A stretch of 7,488 bases of DNA from assembly GCA_902470915.1 (NCBI GenBank), contig CABRIB010000091.1:1-7488 (forward strand). The letters are read 5' to 3'. Below the pieces are notes generated by a model. It was not told where the DNA came from. It searched no databases and saw only the letters and a program-made list of their open reading frames with translations. Made by a program: the position numbers and the translations under genes. This DNA comes from an uncultured Collinsella sp. Lineage in GTDB: Bacteria > Actinomycetota > Coriobacteriia > Coriobacteriales > Coriobacteriaceae. Positions 1-6,132 of the stretch are shown here, piece after piece (the first letter of the stretch is position 1; the number at the start of each line of letters is the position of its first letter).

Positions 1-45
1 ACACAAGGAGTATCGTCGGCAGCGTCAGATGTGTATAAGAGACAG
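1..45 (+). other. Untrimmed Illumina Nextera P5/i5/read-1 adapter (artefact)
   Basis: This is library-construction sequence, not genomic DNA. Bases 1-4 (ACAC) match the end of the P5 oligo. Bases 5-12 (AAGGAGTA) match the Nextera i5 index known as S507/N507. Bases 13-26 (TCGTCGGCAGCGTC) are the read-1 primer part, and bases 27-45 (AGATGTGTATAAGAGACAG) are the 19-bp Tn5 mosaic end. All parts are contiguous, in the right order and free of mismatches. Translated in the frame of the following gene, the last part gives the peptide MYKRQ, so any start codon placed at base 31 is false. Confidence 0.98.
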
Positions 46-267
46 GACGAGGAGGGCGCGCTCCAGGGTACCGTCGAGGTGACCGAGCTCATGGGTTCGA
101 CCGAGCATGTCCACGTGACTGCTCCCGATGGCCAGTTTGTCCTGATTATCCCCGTCGTCGACCTCGAGGCCAAGGGCGCGCTCAAGGCTGGCGACACCAT
201 CTGGTTCAAGTTCGAGAAGAACGCGACCCACCTCTTCGATAAGGTCTCTGGCAAGAACCTTATCTAG
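46..267 (+). CDS. Sugar ABC transporter ATP-binding protein, C-terminal TOBE fragment (5' truncated)
   Basis: The last 73 residues of an ATPase of the MalK/MsmK/UgpC family, the cytoplasmic subunit that powers carbohydrate importers. The visible part is the C-terminal beta-barrel (TOBE-type) domain. It shows the family pattern VEVTELMGSTEHVHV, then a VVDLEAKGALKAGD turn, then the closing FEKNATHLFDKVSGKNLI, where HLFD followed by a G-K pair is typical of these proteins. The Walker A, signature and Walker B parts are missing because the contig begins here, not because the gene is broken. The frame is open from base 46, the first base after the adapter. An ATG at 31 lies in the adapter and is not a start. 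The gene faces malQ-glgP, and maltodextrin or another oligosaccharide is a plausible substrate, but one shared ATPase often serves several importers, so substrate cannot be read from this piece. Confidence 0.85.
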   Translation, partial: DEEGALQGTVEVTELMGSTEHVHVTAPDGQFVLIIPVVDLEAKGALKAGDTIWFKFEKNATHLFDKVSGKNLI

Positions 268-335
268 GCCCGGTGCATCCAGGCCCTCCCTTTGGGCGAC
301 TGCGGTATTGCCATCCTTTTGCCGCGGTCACATAT

Positions 336-379
336 AAGGCTCCCCTCCCGTCCACTGGGCGAGAGGGGAGCCTTTCTTT
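336..379 (+). terminator. Rho-independent terminator of the ABC ATPase gene
   Basis: A perfect 12-bp stem pairs AAGGCTCCCCTC (336-347) with GAGGGGAGCCTT (363-374) around a 15-nt loop. It is followed by a short T-rich run (TTTCTTT to 379). It lies 68 bases after the stop codon of the ABC ATPase fragment. No other plus-strand gene lies between. Confidence 0.85.
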
Positions 380-406
380 GTGTTGGGGCTGTCTGACCGG
401 TCGTTT

Positions 407-463
407 GTCTCGATCTGTAACGGGTGAGGCTGATTTCGGACGTTAGATGTTACAGATCGAGAC
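407..463. repeat. Palindromic unit 1
   Basis: Left arm 407-421 (GTCTCGATCTGTAAC) and right arm 449-463 (GTTACAGATCGAGAC) are perfect reverse complements. The loop is 422-448. Confidence 0.9.
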
Positions 464-486
464 GGTTCCGCTGAGCTAACCATTTC

Positions 487-543
487 ATCTAAATCTGTAA
501 CACCAAAGGTGAATTTCAGCTGCTAGATGTTACAGATTGAGAT
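487..543. repeat. Palindromic unit 2 (variant arms)
   Basis: Left arm 487-501 (ATCTAAATCTGTAAC) pairs with right arm 529-543 (GTTACAGATTGAGAT) at 14 of 15 positions. Relative to units 1 and 3, one G-C pair has become A-T through a change in both arms. The loop is 502-528, and its 3' end TAGAT matches unit 1. Confidence 0.88.
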
Positions 544-567
544 AAACCCAAGGGGAGGGGCCGGTAT

Positions 568-624
568 GTCTCGATCTGTAACAGCTGGGACCGTTTTTAC
601 CGAGTAGTTGTTACAGATCGAGAT
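568..624. repeat. Palindromic unit 3
   Basis: Left arm 568-582 (GTCTCGATCTGTAAC) is identical to the left arm of unit 1. Right arm 610-624 (GTTACAGATCGAGAT) differs from the unit 1 right arm only in its last base. The loop is 583-609, again 27 nt, but is the most diverged of the three. Confidence 0.9.
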
Positions 625-661
625 TGTTTGGCCGAGTTGGGTCGCAGGGTAACGTGCGGGC

Positions 662-696
662 ACAAAAAACGGAGCCGTGTTGCCACGACTCCGTTT
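662..696 (-). terminator. Rho-independent terminator of glgP
   Basis: Read on the minus strand, AACGGAGTCGTG pairs with CACGGCTCCGTT (one G-T pair in 12) around a GCAA tetraloop, and the transcript then runs into six Ts (complement of A664-A669). The hairpin begins 29 bases after the glgP stop codon. On the plus strand the trailing T run is weak, so it mainly serves glgP. Confidence 0.88.
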
Positions 697-724
697 CTCA
701 AGAGGATGGGTAAGGGAAGCGAAA

Positions 725-2992
725 TTAGTTCAGGTGCCAGATCTCGTCGTTGTACTGGGAGATGGTGCGGTCGGACGAGAAGGTGCCGGCGTTGGCGATA
801 TTGATGAGCGCCTTGCGCATCCAGGCGTCCTGGTCCTCGTAGTCGGCCAGCACGCGCTCCTTGGTTTGGATGTACTCCTCAATGTCGAGCAGGGCCATAA
901 ACCAGTCCTTGCCCTTAATGTCGTCGTGCAGGCGCTGCAGGCGCTCGGCGTTGCCGGTCGCCATAAAGGCGGGGTTGGTGATGAAGTCCACCAGCAGTTT
1001 AATGCCGGGCTTGCGGTAGAGCGCACCGGCGTCATAGGCGCCGTCGGCGTAGAGCTGCTCGACCTGTTTGGACGAGGCACCAAAGGTATAGATGTTCTCG
1101 TCGCCCACGAGCTCGGCAATCTCCACGTTGGCGCCGTCAAGCGTGCACAGGGTTAGGGCGCCGTTGAGCATGAACTTCATGTTGGAGGTGCCGCTCGCCT
1201 CCTTGGAGGCCAGGCTGATCTGCTCGGAGATATCAGCGGCGGGGATCACGCGCTCGGCGGCGGTGACGTTGTAGTTCTCGATCATGACGACCTGCAGGTA
1301 GGGAGCCACGTCGGGGTCGTTTGCAATCCACTGCGACAGCGTCAAGATCAGATGGATGATGTCCTGCGCGATAGTGTAGGCAGGCGCCGCCTTGCCGCCA
1401 AAGATGATGGTGACGGGGTGCTTAGGTCTGTTGCCGTTCTTGATATCGAGGTACTTCCAGATGATGTAGAGCGCGAGCATCTGCTGACGCTTGTACTCGT
1501 GGATGCGCTTGACCTGGACGTCGATGATGGCGTTGGAGGGAATGGTCACGCCCTGCTCGAGCGCCATGAACTGGCGCATGATGGCCTTGGCCTCGACCTT
1601 GGTGGCGGCCAGGCGCTCAAGAACGTCCTTGTCGTCGGCGAAATTGGCGAGTTTGCTCAGATCGCCGGTGCTGCGCCAGTCGGTGCCGATCACATCGTCG
1701 AGCAGGCTGGCGAGCGCGGGGTTGGCCCCATGGACCCAGCGGCGGAAGGTGATGCCGTTGGTCTTGTTGGAGAACTTCTTGGGATAGATTTCGTAGAACG
1801 GATGAAGCTCGGTGTCCTCCAGGATCTTGGTGTGGAGGGCGGCTACGCCGTTGATGGAGAAGCCAAAGTGGATGTCCATGTGGGCCATGTGGACGGTATC
1901 GTGTTCGTCGATGATGGCGACGCGCGGGTCATCGTGCTCGGCCTTCGCGATCTCATCGAGCTTGACGATAATGTCGGCGATGGCAGGGGAGACCTTCTGC
2001 AGGCTGGCGAGCGGCCACTTCTCGAGCGCCTCGGCAAGAATCGTGTGGTTAGTGTAGGCGACCATGGAGCGTACGATGGTCACGGCCTCGTCAAACTCGA
2101 TGCCATGCTCGGTGGTGAGCAAGCGAATGAGCTCGGGGATGACCATGGTGGGGTGCGTGTCGTTAATTTGGACCACGGCATAGTCGGCCAGATCGTGCAG
2201 GTTGCTGCCGCGCTCGACGGCCTCGTCGATCAGGAGCTGGGCGGCGTTGCTCACCATGAAGTACTCCTGATAGATGCGAAGTAGGCGGCCCTGCTCGTCG
2301 GAATCGTCGGGGTAGAGGAACAAGGTGAGGTTCTTGGCGATCTCGGTCTTGTCGAAGTCGATGGAGCTGCCGGGGACCAGGCCGTCGTCGACGCTCGCCA
2401 GGTCGAACAGGCGCAGGCGGTTCTTGGTGGGCTGGCCGTAACCGGGCACATCGATGTTGACGAGCTTGGAAGTAACGGCAAAATCGCCGAACTCGACGGT
2501 GTAGGAGCGGTCATCGTCGACTAGGATGTCCTGCTCACCGAGCCACTCGTCGGGGACGGCCTTCTGCTGGTTGTCGACAAAGCGCTGACGGAACAGACCG
2601 TAGTGATAGTTGAGGCCCACGCCATCGCCGGTCAAGCCCAGCGTGGCGATGGAATCCAGGAAGCATGCGGCCAAGCGGCCCAGGCCGCCGTTGCCGAGTG
2701 ACGCCTCGACCTCGAATTCCTCGATCTTGTTGAGGTCGTGGCCTGCGGCGGTGAGCTGGTCCTTAACCTCGTCGTAGATGCCGAGGTCGATCATGTTGTT
2801 GATGAGCAGCTTGCCGATCAAAAATTCGGCGGAAATGTAATAGAGCTTTTTCTTGCCGTTGTTGAGCGGGCGGGCGGCGGAGCGCTCCTGCACGAGTTTG
2901 ACCAGCAGCTTGTAAATGCGACGGTCGTCGAGCTGCTCGAGCGAGGTGCCAAAAGACTGCTCGGCGAGTTCCATGAGGTTAATTTGGGGCAT
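725..2992 (-). CDS. glgP: Glycogen/maltodextrin phosphorylase (GT35)
   Basis: Cytoplasmic, PLP-dependent alpha-glucan phosphorylase that releases glucose-1-phosphate from the non-reducing ends of glycogen or maltodextrin. With the start at 2992 it has 755 residues. Family motifs appear in order: EASLGNGGLGRLAAC (about 97-111), QINDTHPTM (275-283), AYTNHTILAEALEKW (312-326), KTNGITFRRW (410-419), VKRIHEYKRQ (494-503), GGKAAPAY (532-539), and EASGTSNMK (598-606), where Lys606 is the expected PLP Schiff-base lysine, followed by FMLNGALTLCTLDGANVE. The ATG at 2992 is chosen because AGGAG sits five bases upstream. An in-frame ATG at 3019 would add nine residues but has no clear ribosome site. The protein is shorter than the roughly 800-residue E. 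coli enzymes, with the shortfall mainly after GLNYHYGLF. All catalytic motifs remain. It lies downstream of malQ on the same strand. Glycogen versus maltodextrin preference cannot be told from sequence. Confidence 0.95.
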   Translation of the reverse strand: MPQINLMELAEQSFGTSLEQLDDRRIYKLLVKLVQERSAARPLNNGKKKLYYISAEFLIGKLLINNMIDLGIYDEVKDQLTAAGHDLNKIEEFEVEASLGNGGLGRLAACFLDSIATLGLTGDGVGLNYHYGLFRQRFVDNQQKAVPDEWLGEQDILVDDDRSYTVEFGDFAVTSKLVNIDVPGYGQPTKNRLRLFDLASVDDGLVPGSSIDFDKTEIAKNLTLFLYPDDSDEQGRLLRIYQEYFMVSNAAQLLIDEAVERGSNLHDLADYAVVQINDTHPTMVIPELIRLLTTEHGIEFDEAVTIVRSMVAYTNHTILAEALEKWPLASLQKVSPAIADIIVKLDEIAKAEHDDPRVAIIDEHDTVHMAHMDIHFGFSINGVAALHTKILEDTELHPFYEIYPKKFSNKTNGITFRRWVHGANPALASLLDDVIGTDWRSTGDLSKLANFADDKDVLERLAATKVEAKAIMRQFMALEQGVTIPSNAIIDVQVKRIHEYKRQQMLALYIIWKYLDIKNGNRPKHPVTIIFGGKAAPAYTIAQDIIHLILTLSQWIANDPDVAPYLQVVMIENYNVTAAERVIPAADISEQISLASKEASGTSNMKFMLNGALTLCTLDGANVEIAELVGDENIYTFGASSKQVEQLYADGAYDAGALYRKPGIKLLVDFITNPAFMATGNAERLQRLHDDIKGKDWFMALLDIEEYIQTKERVLADYEDQDAWMRKALINIANAGTFSSDRTISQYNDEIWHLN

Positions 2993-2997
2993 GTTTT

Positions 2998-3002
2998 CTC
3001 CT
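2998..3002 (-). promoter_or_regulatory. Ribosome binding site deciding the glgP start
   Basis: AGGAG on the minus strand lies five bases (AAAAC) before the ATG at 2992. No comparable site precedes the in-frame ATG at 3019, so the shorter protein beginning MPQINLMEL is preferred. Confidence 0.8.
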
Positions 3003-3038
3003 GTGATGGGTTGTTTCATGTCTGCAATTCATAAGAAG

Positions 3039-3072
3039 CCCGCGCGAGGGGATTGGGGTGGCCTCGCGCGGG
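3039..3072 (-). terminator. GC-rich hairpin between malQ and glgP (weak terminator or processing site)
   Basis: An 11-bp perfect stem pairs CCCGCGCGAGG (3039-3049) with CCTCGCGCGGG (3062-3072) around a 12-nt loop. On the minus strand it is followed by CTTCTTATG rather than a clean T run. It may act as a weak or partial terminator after malQ, or as a stabilising or processing structure giving malQ and glgP different mRNA levels. Only 46 bases separate it from the glgP start, and I see no convincing promoter in that space, so readthrough from malQ is likely. Confidence 0.6.
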
Positions 3073-3120
3073 AAAAGCAAGCGCGTCCGCACGGTGGGGA
3101 GGGGTCGGGCGCGGTGGCTC

Positions 3121-4626
3121 CTATTGAGGAAGCTCGATTTCGGCTTCCGACGGGATGCGGAAGTAGGTCTCGGTCCAGTCGGTGAGTTTGTGCTCGAGCT
3201 CGCGGGTGATGGCGCCGTCGAGCATGCGCCAGGTCCAGTTGCCGCCCAGCGTGGCAGGGGTGTTGATGCGCGCCTCGTTGCCCAAGTTGAGCAGGTCCTG
3301 CATGGTGTAGATGCACGTGTCGCTCACGCTGGCGGCGATGGTGCGATTGAGTGCATCTGCCATGGGTTCGCCGGCCTGCTGATGGGTGTACAGGGCTGCC
3401 TGCTCGCGCTGACGCGGGGTGGCCGTTCCCTCAAACCAACCGCGCGCCGTCTCGTTGTCGTGGGTGCCCACATAGGCGACGGTGTTGGCGATGTAGTTAT
3501 GCGGCAGGTAGTACGAGTTGGTGCCCTCAAAGGCAAACTGCAGGATCTTCATGCCGGGGAAGCCCGAGTTGTCGCGCATGTCGATGACGCCGGGGGTGAG
3601 GAAGCCCAGGTCCTCGGCGATGATGGGCAGCGTGCCGAGCTTTTCCTCGAGCGTCTTGAAGAACTTGAGGCCGGGACCCTGCGTCCACGAACCGTAGGAC
3701 GAATCGGGCGAGGAGAACGGCACCTCCCAATAGGCCTCGAAGCCGCGGAAGTGATCCAGGCGGATGACGTCGTACATGTCGAGGGCGGCGCGAATGCGGC
3801 CCTCCCACCAGGAGAAGCCGTCGGACTCCATGGCGTCCCAGTCGTAGATGGGGTTGCCCCAGTACTGGCCGGTGGCCGAGAACTGGTCGGGCGGCGTGCC
3901 GGCGACGCTCACGGGATTGCCGGCGGCGTCGATCTTAAAGAGCTCAGGCGTCGCCCACATCTCGACGGAGTCACGCGAGACATAGATGGGCAGGTCGCCG
4001 ATGATGAGAATGTCGCGCTCGTTGGCATAGGCCTTGAGGCGGCTCCATTGGCGGTCGAAGAAATACTGCGTCATCTGGTGGTAGAGCATGCGCGCGGGAT
4101 GGGCGGCGCAGACCTTGGCAGATGCTTCGCCGCGGGTGCGCAGTTCTGCGGGCCACTCCCAAAACGCCTTGAGTCCGCACTCCTCTTTGACGGTCATGAA
4201 CTCGCAGTAGGGGATGAGCCAGTCCTCGTTGGCCTGGATAAAGTCATCGAAATCGGCCGGCTTGTCGGCAGCAAAGCGCTCGGCGGCGCGGTCGAGAATC
4301 TGACGGCGGCCGCCAAAGATGGCACCGTAGTCGACGTTACTGGGGTCAGAACCCAGGTACACGCCATCGATATCGCGCTGCTCTAGATACCCTGCCTCGA
4401 TAAGCTCGGCAAAGTCGATAAAGTTGGGGTTGCCTGCGCGGGCCGAGAACGACTGATAGGGCGAATCGCCATAGCTGGTCGTCGTAAGGGGCAGAATCTG
4501 CCAGTAATGTTGTTTGCACGAGGCGAGAAAATCGACGAAGTCGTAGGCATTCCAGCCAAAGCCGCCGATTCCGTATGGTCCGGGCAGAGATGAGACGGGC
4601 ATGAGGACGCCGCTTGCACGCTCCAT
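3121..4626 (-). CDS. malQ: 4-alpha-glucanotransferase (amylomaltase, GH77)
   Basis: Cytoplasmic disproportionating enzyme that moves glucan segments between maltodextrins, releasing glucose and making longer chains for the phosphorylase. With the ATG at 4626 it has 501 residues, close to the 500 of the Thermus enzyme. GH77 motifs are intact: SSLPGPYGIGGFG near the N-terminus, GDSPYQSFSARAGNP (about 53-67), GDLPIYVSRDSVEMWA (210-225), GTPPDQFSATGQYWGNPIYDW (243-263), IRLDHFRGFEAYWEVP (288-303) with nucleophile Asp291, IIAEDLG (335-341) with acid/base Glu338, and THDNET (388-393) with Asp390. The frame opens further upstream to a TTG at 4641 and a GTG at 4638. I prefer the ATG because relatives start just before the ASGVLMPVSSLPG-type motif and because GGTGAG sits seven bases before it. 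It is upstream of glgP and probably co-transcribed with it. A promoter candidate lies about 85 bases upstream. Confidence 0.95.
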   Translation of the reverse strand: MERASGVLMPVSSLPGPYGIGGFGWNAYDFVDFLASCKQHYWQILPLTTTSYGDSPYQSFSARAGNPNFIDFAELIEAGYLEQRDIDGVYLGSDPSNVDYGAIFGGRRQILDRAAERFAADKPADFDDFIQANEDWLIPYCEFMTVKEECGLKAFWEWPAELRTRGEASAKVCAAHPARMLYHQMTQYFFDRQWSRLKAYANERDILIIGDLPIYVSRDSVEMWATPELFKIDAAGNPVSVAGTPPDQFSATGQYWGNPIYDWDAMESDGFSWWEGRIRAALDMYDVIRLDHFRGFEAYWEVPFSSPDSSYGSWTQGPGLKFFKTLEEKLGTLPIIAEDLGFLTPGVIDMRDNSGFPGMKILQFAFEGTNSYYLPHNYIANTVAYVGTHDNETARGWFEGTATPRQREQAALYTHQQAGEPMADALNRTIAASVSDTCIYTMQDLLNLGNEARINTPATLGGNWTWRMLDGAITRELEHKLTDWTETYFRIPSEAEIELPQ

Positions 4627-4633
4627 GAATGCG

Positions 4634-4639
4634 CTCACC
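4634..4639 (-). promoter_or_regulatory. Ribosome binding site favouring the malQ ATG start
   Basis: On the minus strand GGTGAG lies seven bases before the ATG at 4626. A purine run AAGAAGG (4642-4648) lies just upstream but directly abuts the alternative TTG at 4641, too close to serve it. Confidence 0.55.
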
Positions 4640-4711
4640 AACCTTCTTGTTGTGGGGTCGGCCTGCCGATGGGTGTGCAGTCCGCCTCCGATGTTCTGAT
4701 TCGATACGCCT

Positions 4712-4740
4712 ATTGTAAAACATGTTGTTTAAACATGTAC
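4712..4740 (-). promoter_or_regulatory. Candidate malQ promoter with a poor -35
   Basis: Minus strand TACAAT (4717-4712) is a good -10 box. At 17-base spacing the -35 position reads GTACAT, a poor match to TTGACA. This suggests dependence on an activator or control by the inverted repeat that fills the spacer. Predicted transcription start is near 4705, giving a leader of about 80 nt. Confidence 0.45.
4720..4738. promoter_or_regulatory. Inverted repeat, possible operator of malQ
   Basis: A perfect 7-bp inverted repeat, ACATGTT-N5-AACATGT, spans the -35/-10 spacer of the malQ promoter candidate. Its placement and dyad shape fit a dimeric repressor or activator site. I do not recognise the regulator family, and no regulator gene is in the window. 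Confidence 0.5.
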
Positions 4741-4788
4741 AGGCAAGATAAAAAAGTTGGTCGATTTTCGGCGAATGGTTACATGCCA

Positions 4789-4826
4789 TGAAAAAAAGCC
4801 CCGACCTCACAACGTGAGATCGGGGC
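4789..4826 (-). terminator. Rho-independent terminator of galE
   Basis: On the minus strand GCCCCGATCTCAC pairs with GTGAGGTCGGGGC (one G-T pair in 13) around a GTT loop and runs directly into seven Ts (4797-4791). It begins 22 bases after the galE stop and insulates malQ from galE. Confidence 0.93.
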
Positions 4827-4848
4827 AAGAGCGGTATGTAGGTTTTTG

Positions 4849-5910
4849 CTACTCGGCGTCGGCGAAGCCGTTGGGGTTGTGGCTCTGCCAGTTCCAGCTA
4901 TCGCGGCACATGTCCGCGATGTCGTACTGGGCCTTCCAGCCCATCATGCGCTCGGCCTTGGAGGCATCGCACCAGTTGGCAGCGATGTCGCCGGCGCGGC
5001 GCTCGCGGATCACATAGGGCAGCTCCTTGCCACAAGCCTTGGAGAAGGCGGCAACGACCTCGAGTACCGAGGTGCCGGTGCCGGTGCCCAGGTTAAAGAT
5101 CTCGACGCCGGTTTTGCCGTTCATCCAGTTAAGGGCGGCAACGTGACCAGAGGCCAGATCGCACACGTGGATGTAGTCGCGCACGCCGGTGCCGTCGGGG
5201 GTGGGGTAGTCGTTGCCAAAGACCTGAACGGCCTCGAGCTTGCCCACGGCGACCTGGGCGACATAAGGCACCAGGTTGTTGGGGATGCCCTTGGGGTCCT
5301 CGCCGATCAGGCCCGACGGATGAGCGCCAATGGGGTTGAAGTAACGGAGCAGCACGACGTCCCACTCGGGGTCGGCGGTGTGGACGTCCATAAGGATCTG
5401 CTCGATCATCCACTTGGTCCAACCATAGGGGTTGGTCGCGGGCTTCTTAGGATCCTCCTCGGTGACGGGCGGGTTGTCCGGGTCGCCGTAGACGGTCGAG
5501 GAGCTCGAGAAGATGATGGACTTGCAGCCATGGTTGCGCATGACGTCGATGAGCACCAGGGTGTTCTCGATGTTGTTGTGATAGTACTCGACGGGCTTGC
5601 TCACCGACTCGCCAACGGCCTTAAAGCCGGCAAAGTGGATGACGCGGTCGATCTGATGGGTATCGAAGATCTTGTTCATCGCATCGCGGTCGAGCACGTT
5701 GGCCTCGTAGAAGGTGAGGTTCTTGGCGGCCTCATCGCCCACGATGGTCTTGACGCGGTCGACGGCGACGGCGCTGGAGTTGGAGAGATCATCGACGATG
5801 ACGACCTGGTAGCCACCCTCGAGCAGCTGAACGACGGTGTGCGAGCCGATAAAGCCGGCGCCACCGGTAACGAGGACACAGGTGTCTTTGGGGTCGAGTG
5901 CTTTGGACAT
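4849..5910 (-). CDS. galE: UDP-glucose 4-epimerase
   Basis: Cytoplasmic NAD-dependent short-chain dehydrogenase/reductase-type epimerase interconverting UDP-glucose and UDP-galactose (Leloir pathway and surface-sugar supply). It has 353 residues, slightly longer than the usual 330-340 because of a short N-terminal extension. The Rossmann glycine motif TGGAGFIG is at 15-22, followed by VDDLSNSS (40-47) and HFAGFKAVGES (92-102). The active site shows SSSSTVYG (135-142), with the expected Ser/Thr at 138-139, and the YxxxK pair as YGWTK, Tyr162 and Lys166. The family signatures LRYFNPIGAHPSG (188-200), GTGVRDYIHVCDLA (240-253) and FNLGTGTGTSVLEV (272-285) are present, and the C-terminus carries the typical WQSHNPNGF. 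AGGAG lies five bases before the ATG. The gene has its own terminator and a promoter-like -10, so it is probably monocistronic. No other Leloir genes are in the window. Confidence 0.96.
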   Translation of the reverse strand: MSKALDPKDTCVLVTGGAGFIGSHTVVQLLEGGYQVVIVDDLSNSSAVAVDRVKTIVGDEAAKNLTFYEANVLDRDAMNKIFDTHQIDRVIHFAGFKAVGESVSKPVEYYHNNIENTLVLIDVMRNHGCKSIIFSSSSTVYGDPDNPPVTEEDPKKPATNPYGWTKWMIEQILMDVHTADPEWDVVLLRYFNPIGAHPSGLIGEDPKGIPNNLVPYVAQVAVGKLEAVQVFGNDYPTPDGTGVRDYIHVCDLASGHVAALNWMNGKTGVEIFNLGTGTGTSVLEVVAAFSKACGKELPYVIRERRAGDIAANWCDASKAERMMGWKAQYDIADMCRDSWNWQSHNPNGFADAE

Positions 5911-5947
5911 GTAGTCTCCTATCGAATCAGGAACACTTCTTCAGGGG

Positions 5948-5976
5948 AGTATAGCGCAGGCAGGGACGCCCAAATC
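5948..5976 (-). promoter_or_regulatory. Candidate galE promoter
   Basis: Minus strand TATACT (5953-5948) is a close match to the -10 consensus. At 17-base spacing the -35 reads GATTTG, which is weak. Transcription would start near 5941, giving a leader of about 30 nt before the AGGAG and ATG of galE. Confidence 0.4.
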
Positions 5977-6104
5977 GTGCGCTGTAGGAAAAGCGGAGGA
6001 TTGTGCCAACGTACTCATAGAAGAGCTTGCGTACGCATAACCTGATCTTCGACATTTGCTTACGAGCCGCTGACCTTGTAGTTTCCTGCCGTTCGTGGAA
6101 ATCG

Positions 6105-6132
6105 TTGGGACGCGCCATATGTACGCTAATAT
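6105..6132 (+). promoter_or_regulatory. Weak promoter candidate for the secreted peptidase gene
   Basis: TTGGGA (6105-6110) and TAATAT (6127-6132), 16 bases apart, each match 4 of 6 consensus bases. An AT-rich stretch further on (TATAAA at 6150-6155) is an alternative -10 but lacks a -35. The call is tentative. Confidence 0.25.

Larger units (their letters stand above)
407..624. repeat. Array of three 57-nt palindromic repeat units
   Basis: Three units lie at 407-463, 487-543 and 568-624, with starts 80 and 81 bases apart. Each has a 15-nt left arm of the type GTCTCGATCTGTAAC, a loop of exactly 27 nt, and a 15-nt right arm of the type GTTACAGATCGAGAC. Unit 1 arms pair 15/15. Unit 2 pairs 14/15. 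Unit 3 pairs 14 plus one possible G-T pair. The loops share partial sequence (TTT at loop positions 13-15 and TAG at 23-25 in all three). Gaps between units are 23 and 24 nt. The array lies between two opposing terminators, so it is probably outside both neighbouring mRNAs. No ORF is supported here. It may be an intergenic palindromic repeat family, a miniature element or a set of protein-binding sites; the sequence alone does not decide. Confidence 0.9.

Noticed and set aside
27..45. Tn5 or IS50 end as a natural transposon insertion
   Set aside because: The 19-bp mosaic end is joined to the synthetic Nextera primer, an index and the P5 tail, which identifies library adapter and not a genomic transposon.
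407..624. CRISPR array
   Set aside because: The repeated 15-mers alternate in orientation and form palindromes with fixed loops. They are not direct repeats separated by unique spacers, and no cas gene is present.
1352..2284. Long plus-strand open frame (310 codons) antisense to glgP
   Set aside because: It lies wholly inside glgP, has no ribosome site or recognisable motif, and its valine/glycine/aspartate-rich composition is the usual shadow of GC-biased codons on the other strand.
3058..4386. Long plus-strand open frame (442 codons) antisense to malQ
   Set aside because: It overlaps a complete GH77 gene with all catalytic motifs; the antisense translation shows no family features.
4627..4641. 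TTG (4641) or GTG (4638) as the malQ start
   Set aside because: The purine run abuts these codons too closely, whereas the ATG at 4626 has GGTGAG at suitable spacing and matches the family's N-terminus.
4757..5017. Plus-strand open frame across the galE terminator
   Set aside because: It reads through the terminator hairpin and into galE antisense, with no coding signature.
4846..6045. Long plus-strand open frame (399 codons) antisense to galE
   Set aside because: Low-complexity V/D/G/H-rich shadow of galE with no start signal; galE is unambiguous on the minus strand.
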